Shown: in pieces, positions 7,945-9,490 of the stretch
How positions within the stretch are numbered: the first letter of the stretch is position 1
Layout of the letters: each line of letters opens with the position of its first letter
From: an uncultured Campylobacter sp.
GTDB lineage: Bacteria; Campylobacterota; Campylobacteria; Campylobacterales; Campylobacteraceae
Length of the DNA stretch: 9,490 nucleotides
NCBI GenBank assembly: GCA_938041615.1
Contig: CALISV010000004.1
Coordinates: 1 to 9,490 of the forward strand
Direction of reading: 5' to 3'
Program-made: the position numbers and the translations under genes
The notes under the pieces: model-generated
Databases searched by the model: none
What the model was told of the DNA's origin: nothing
Seen by the model: only the letters and a program-made list of their open reading frames with translations

Positions 7945-9490
7945 TCTTGCTCCTTTGCTTTTGATTCACCCAGTTTTATCTCGGGCTCTACCCACGGCAG
8001 CTCGTGAAACGCCGCCACGAAGTAACTAGGTTTTGAGCCGCTGTAAACGGTCGCGATACTAAGCTGCTCGAGATAAATTTCGCCACTTTTACGCTTATTA
8101 TAAATTTCGCCGCTATAAAAGCCTTTTTTCAACAACCTCTTCCACATGTGTTCGTAAAAATTATCATCATGCACGCCTGATTTTAGTAAATTCGACGGCT
8201 TGCCGATGGCTTCTTCTTTAGAATAGCCGCTTATCTTGCAAAAGGCTTTGTTGGCGTCTAAAAATACTCCGTCTAACCCGACTACTGCGACGGCTTCTTG
8301 CGCGTTTGCAAATAAGCTTAAAATCGTATTTTTATATGCGCCCTCTTTGTCGTCGTTTAGACGCGCTATCTCCATGCCGGTTTTTGCGGTCAAATTTGCC
8401 GCCAGCTTGCTCTCGATGAAATACCCGATCACCTCGTCCACGGTTCTGCCGTCTTTTGAGATAAATTTGATAAATACGCTGCAGTTTATGACCTCTAAAT
8501 TTTTCCTTATCAGCCTGCAAGACTGCAGCGACTCGTTCTCTTTTTTGAGCGAAGCCGCGTTAAATAGACTAAATTTGATGTTAAATTCGTTCGCAAGCCT
8601 ATCTCGGTCATCTGGATGGATGATGTTTTTAAACTCAAATTCGTTTGAGAGTATTTCGCTTTTTTTGTATCCCAGCGCGCGCTCGATATTGTCCGAAACG
8701 CTTGATATATCGCCTATAAAGCGGTCCTTCCAAACTACGCTAAATAGCGGCGAGTGAGCGTCTATCTCGCTTTGCTTTTGTGCGTTTTTCTTTAAGGTGT
8801 TGCTCTTCGTAATGTCTTTTACGACGCAAAAGCCGATCTTTTCGCCGTTAGCTAGCTCGTAGTTTTGCTTGTAGATGCGCACCTGTTTTATCTCGCCGCC
8901 CGCGGCAAAATGGTTCGTTTCGTAAATTTCGCCTTCGCCCTCTTGCAGCGTTTTCATATCGGTCAAATTTGACGCGTTTAGCTCGGCTAAATTTTTATTT
9001 TTTATCGCCTCCTCGCTAAATCCGTAAAACTCGCATGCTCTTGCGCTCGCCTCGACGATCCTGCCGCTTTTTGCGTCGATTAACAGCAAGATAAAAGGTC
9101 CTTTTTCAAACAAAAATCCGAATTTGCGCGAGTACTCTTCAAATTTCGCCTTTTTCTCGCCGAAATCTCCGTAAAATTTGACGATCTCGTCCGAGATTTG
9201 ATCAAATTCTTCTACCGAGCCAAATTTCGCGTATGCTTTGATCTCCTCGCCGTCGCCGGCTTTTGCGACTAAATTTTTGATAGATAAAACGGGCTTTATG
9301 ACCGAGTTTTTGACAAATTTGGTGTAAGAAAAGGTAAAAAATCCGCCTGCGGCTAAAAATGCGACGCAGATTAGCAAGAATAGTAAATTTTCTTTTATAA
9401 ATTTATCCACAGGATAGCTTGAAACCACGGCCAAACCGATCCTCGGGATACTTTGAATATAATAAATTTCGCTGTTTATCGAGCCTAAAT
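7941..9490 (-). CDS. Membrane PAS sensor, 5'-truncated by window edge, no output domain
   Basis: The frame is open to base 9488, so the N-terminus lies outside the window. A candidate TTG at 9432-9434 would give 497 residues but is not the real start: 18 more in-frame codons precede it and read like the end of a periplasmic dCache domain (EIYYIQSIPRIG, then LAVVSSYPVDKF). Counting from that TTG: a TM segment at about 15-37, a HAMP-like linker at 38-92, then three PAS domains at about 104-210 (ending CVVKDITK), 225-345 (HPDDRDRL) and 370-478 (DANKAFCKISGYS, LLKSGVHDDNFYEHMW). The protein stops 19 residues after PAS3 with no kinase, GGDEF, EAL or MCP domain. PAS3 resembles those preceding GGDEF-EAL modules. 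Its stop overlaps the hisZ GTG. The ligand is unknown. Confidence 0.85.

Noticed and set aside
8236..8757. Plus-strand 173-codon open frame opposite the sensor gene
   Set aside because: Lies fully within the PAS2-PAS3 coding region on the other strand; Ser/Leu-rich shadow translation with no recognisable motif.
9432..9434. TTG as the true start of the sensor gene
   Set aside because: The frame stays open to the window edge and the 18 extra residues continue a Cache-like domain, so the real start lies outside.

Overview
The window looks like the chromosome of a higher-GC, probably oral, Campylobacter (C. showae / C. rectus / C. curvus type). Every confident gene lies on the minus strand. The order, from high to low coordinates, is sensor, hisZ-like, purA, fliJ-like, motE-like, DUF507, carA, six-TM membrane protein, histidine kinase, response regulator. 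From memory this matches the C. jejuni Cj1499c-Cj1491c block (purA = Cj1498c, carA = Cj1494c, two-component pair = Cj1492c/Cj1491c). Helicobacter pylori keeps purA-HP0256-HP0257. The genus call is inferred from gene order and protein character, not from a search.

Region 9490-4772 reads as one tightly packed transcription unit. A 5'-truncated membrane sensor (Cache remnant, TM, HAMP-like linker, three PAS domains, no output domain) overlaps a HisZ-like gene. That gene overlaps purA, which is 1 nt from a fliJ-like gene, which overlaps a TTG-started motE-like gene. Nucleotide metabolism (PurA; HisZ if functional) is thus joined to flagellar assembly and motor factors. The MotE-like protein is secreted and carries two sequons of the Campylobacter N-glycosylation type.

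Region 4771-4457 (315 nt) has no gene. It holds ten AAATTT hexamers, a perfect 18-bp palindrome, a pair of mutually exclusive inverted repeats, and close to the DUF507 start a plausible sigma70 promoter.

Region 4456-128 carries DUF507 and carA, which overlap. A 103-nt gap with a perfect 15-bp stem and a possible internal promoter follows. Next come a six-TM DsbD_2/UreH-like protein with a GHCAGMCGG motif, a soluble histidine kinase whose PAS domain closely resembles the redox-sensing PAS of Aer, and an OmpR-type response regulator. In C. jejuni the genes just beyond this regulator are ccoNOQP (cbb3 oxidase), so a redox or respiration role for these three genes is reasonable.

The left edge is anomalous. 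Beyond the response regulator stop, bases 1-140 encode on the minus strand an internal piece of an NADH oxidase-family protein, at about 34% GC and with no start codon, where cco genes would be expected. This is either an assembly chimera through a short AT-rich shared sequence or a real rearrangement. No mobile element, CRISPR array, tRNA or rRNA was found, and I do not see a clearly new multi-gene system. The most interesting items are the left-edge junction, the output-less sensor, the Aer-like kinase, the glycosylation sites and the AAATTT enrichment.
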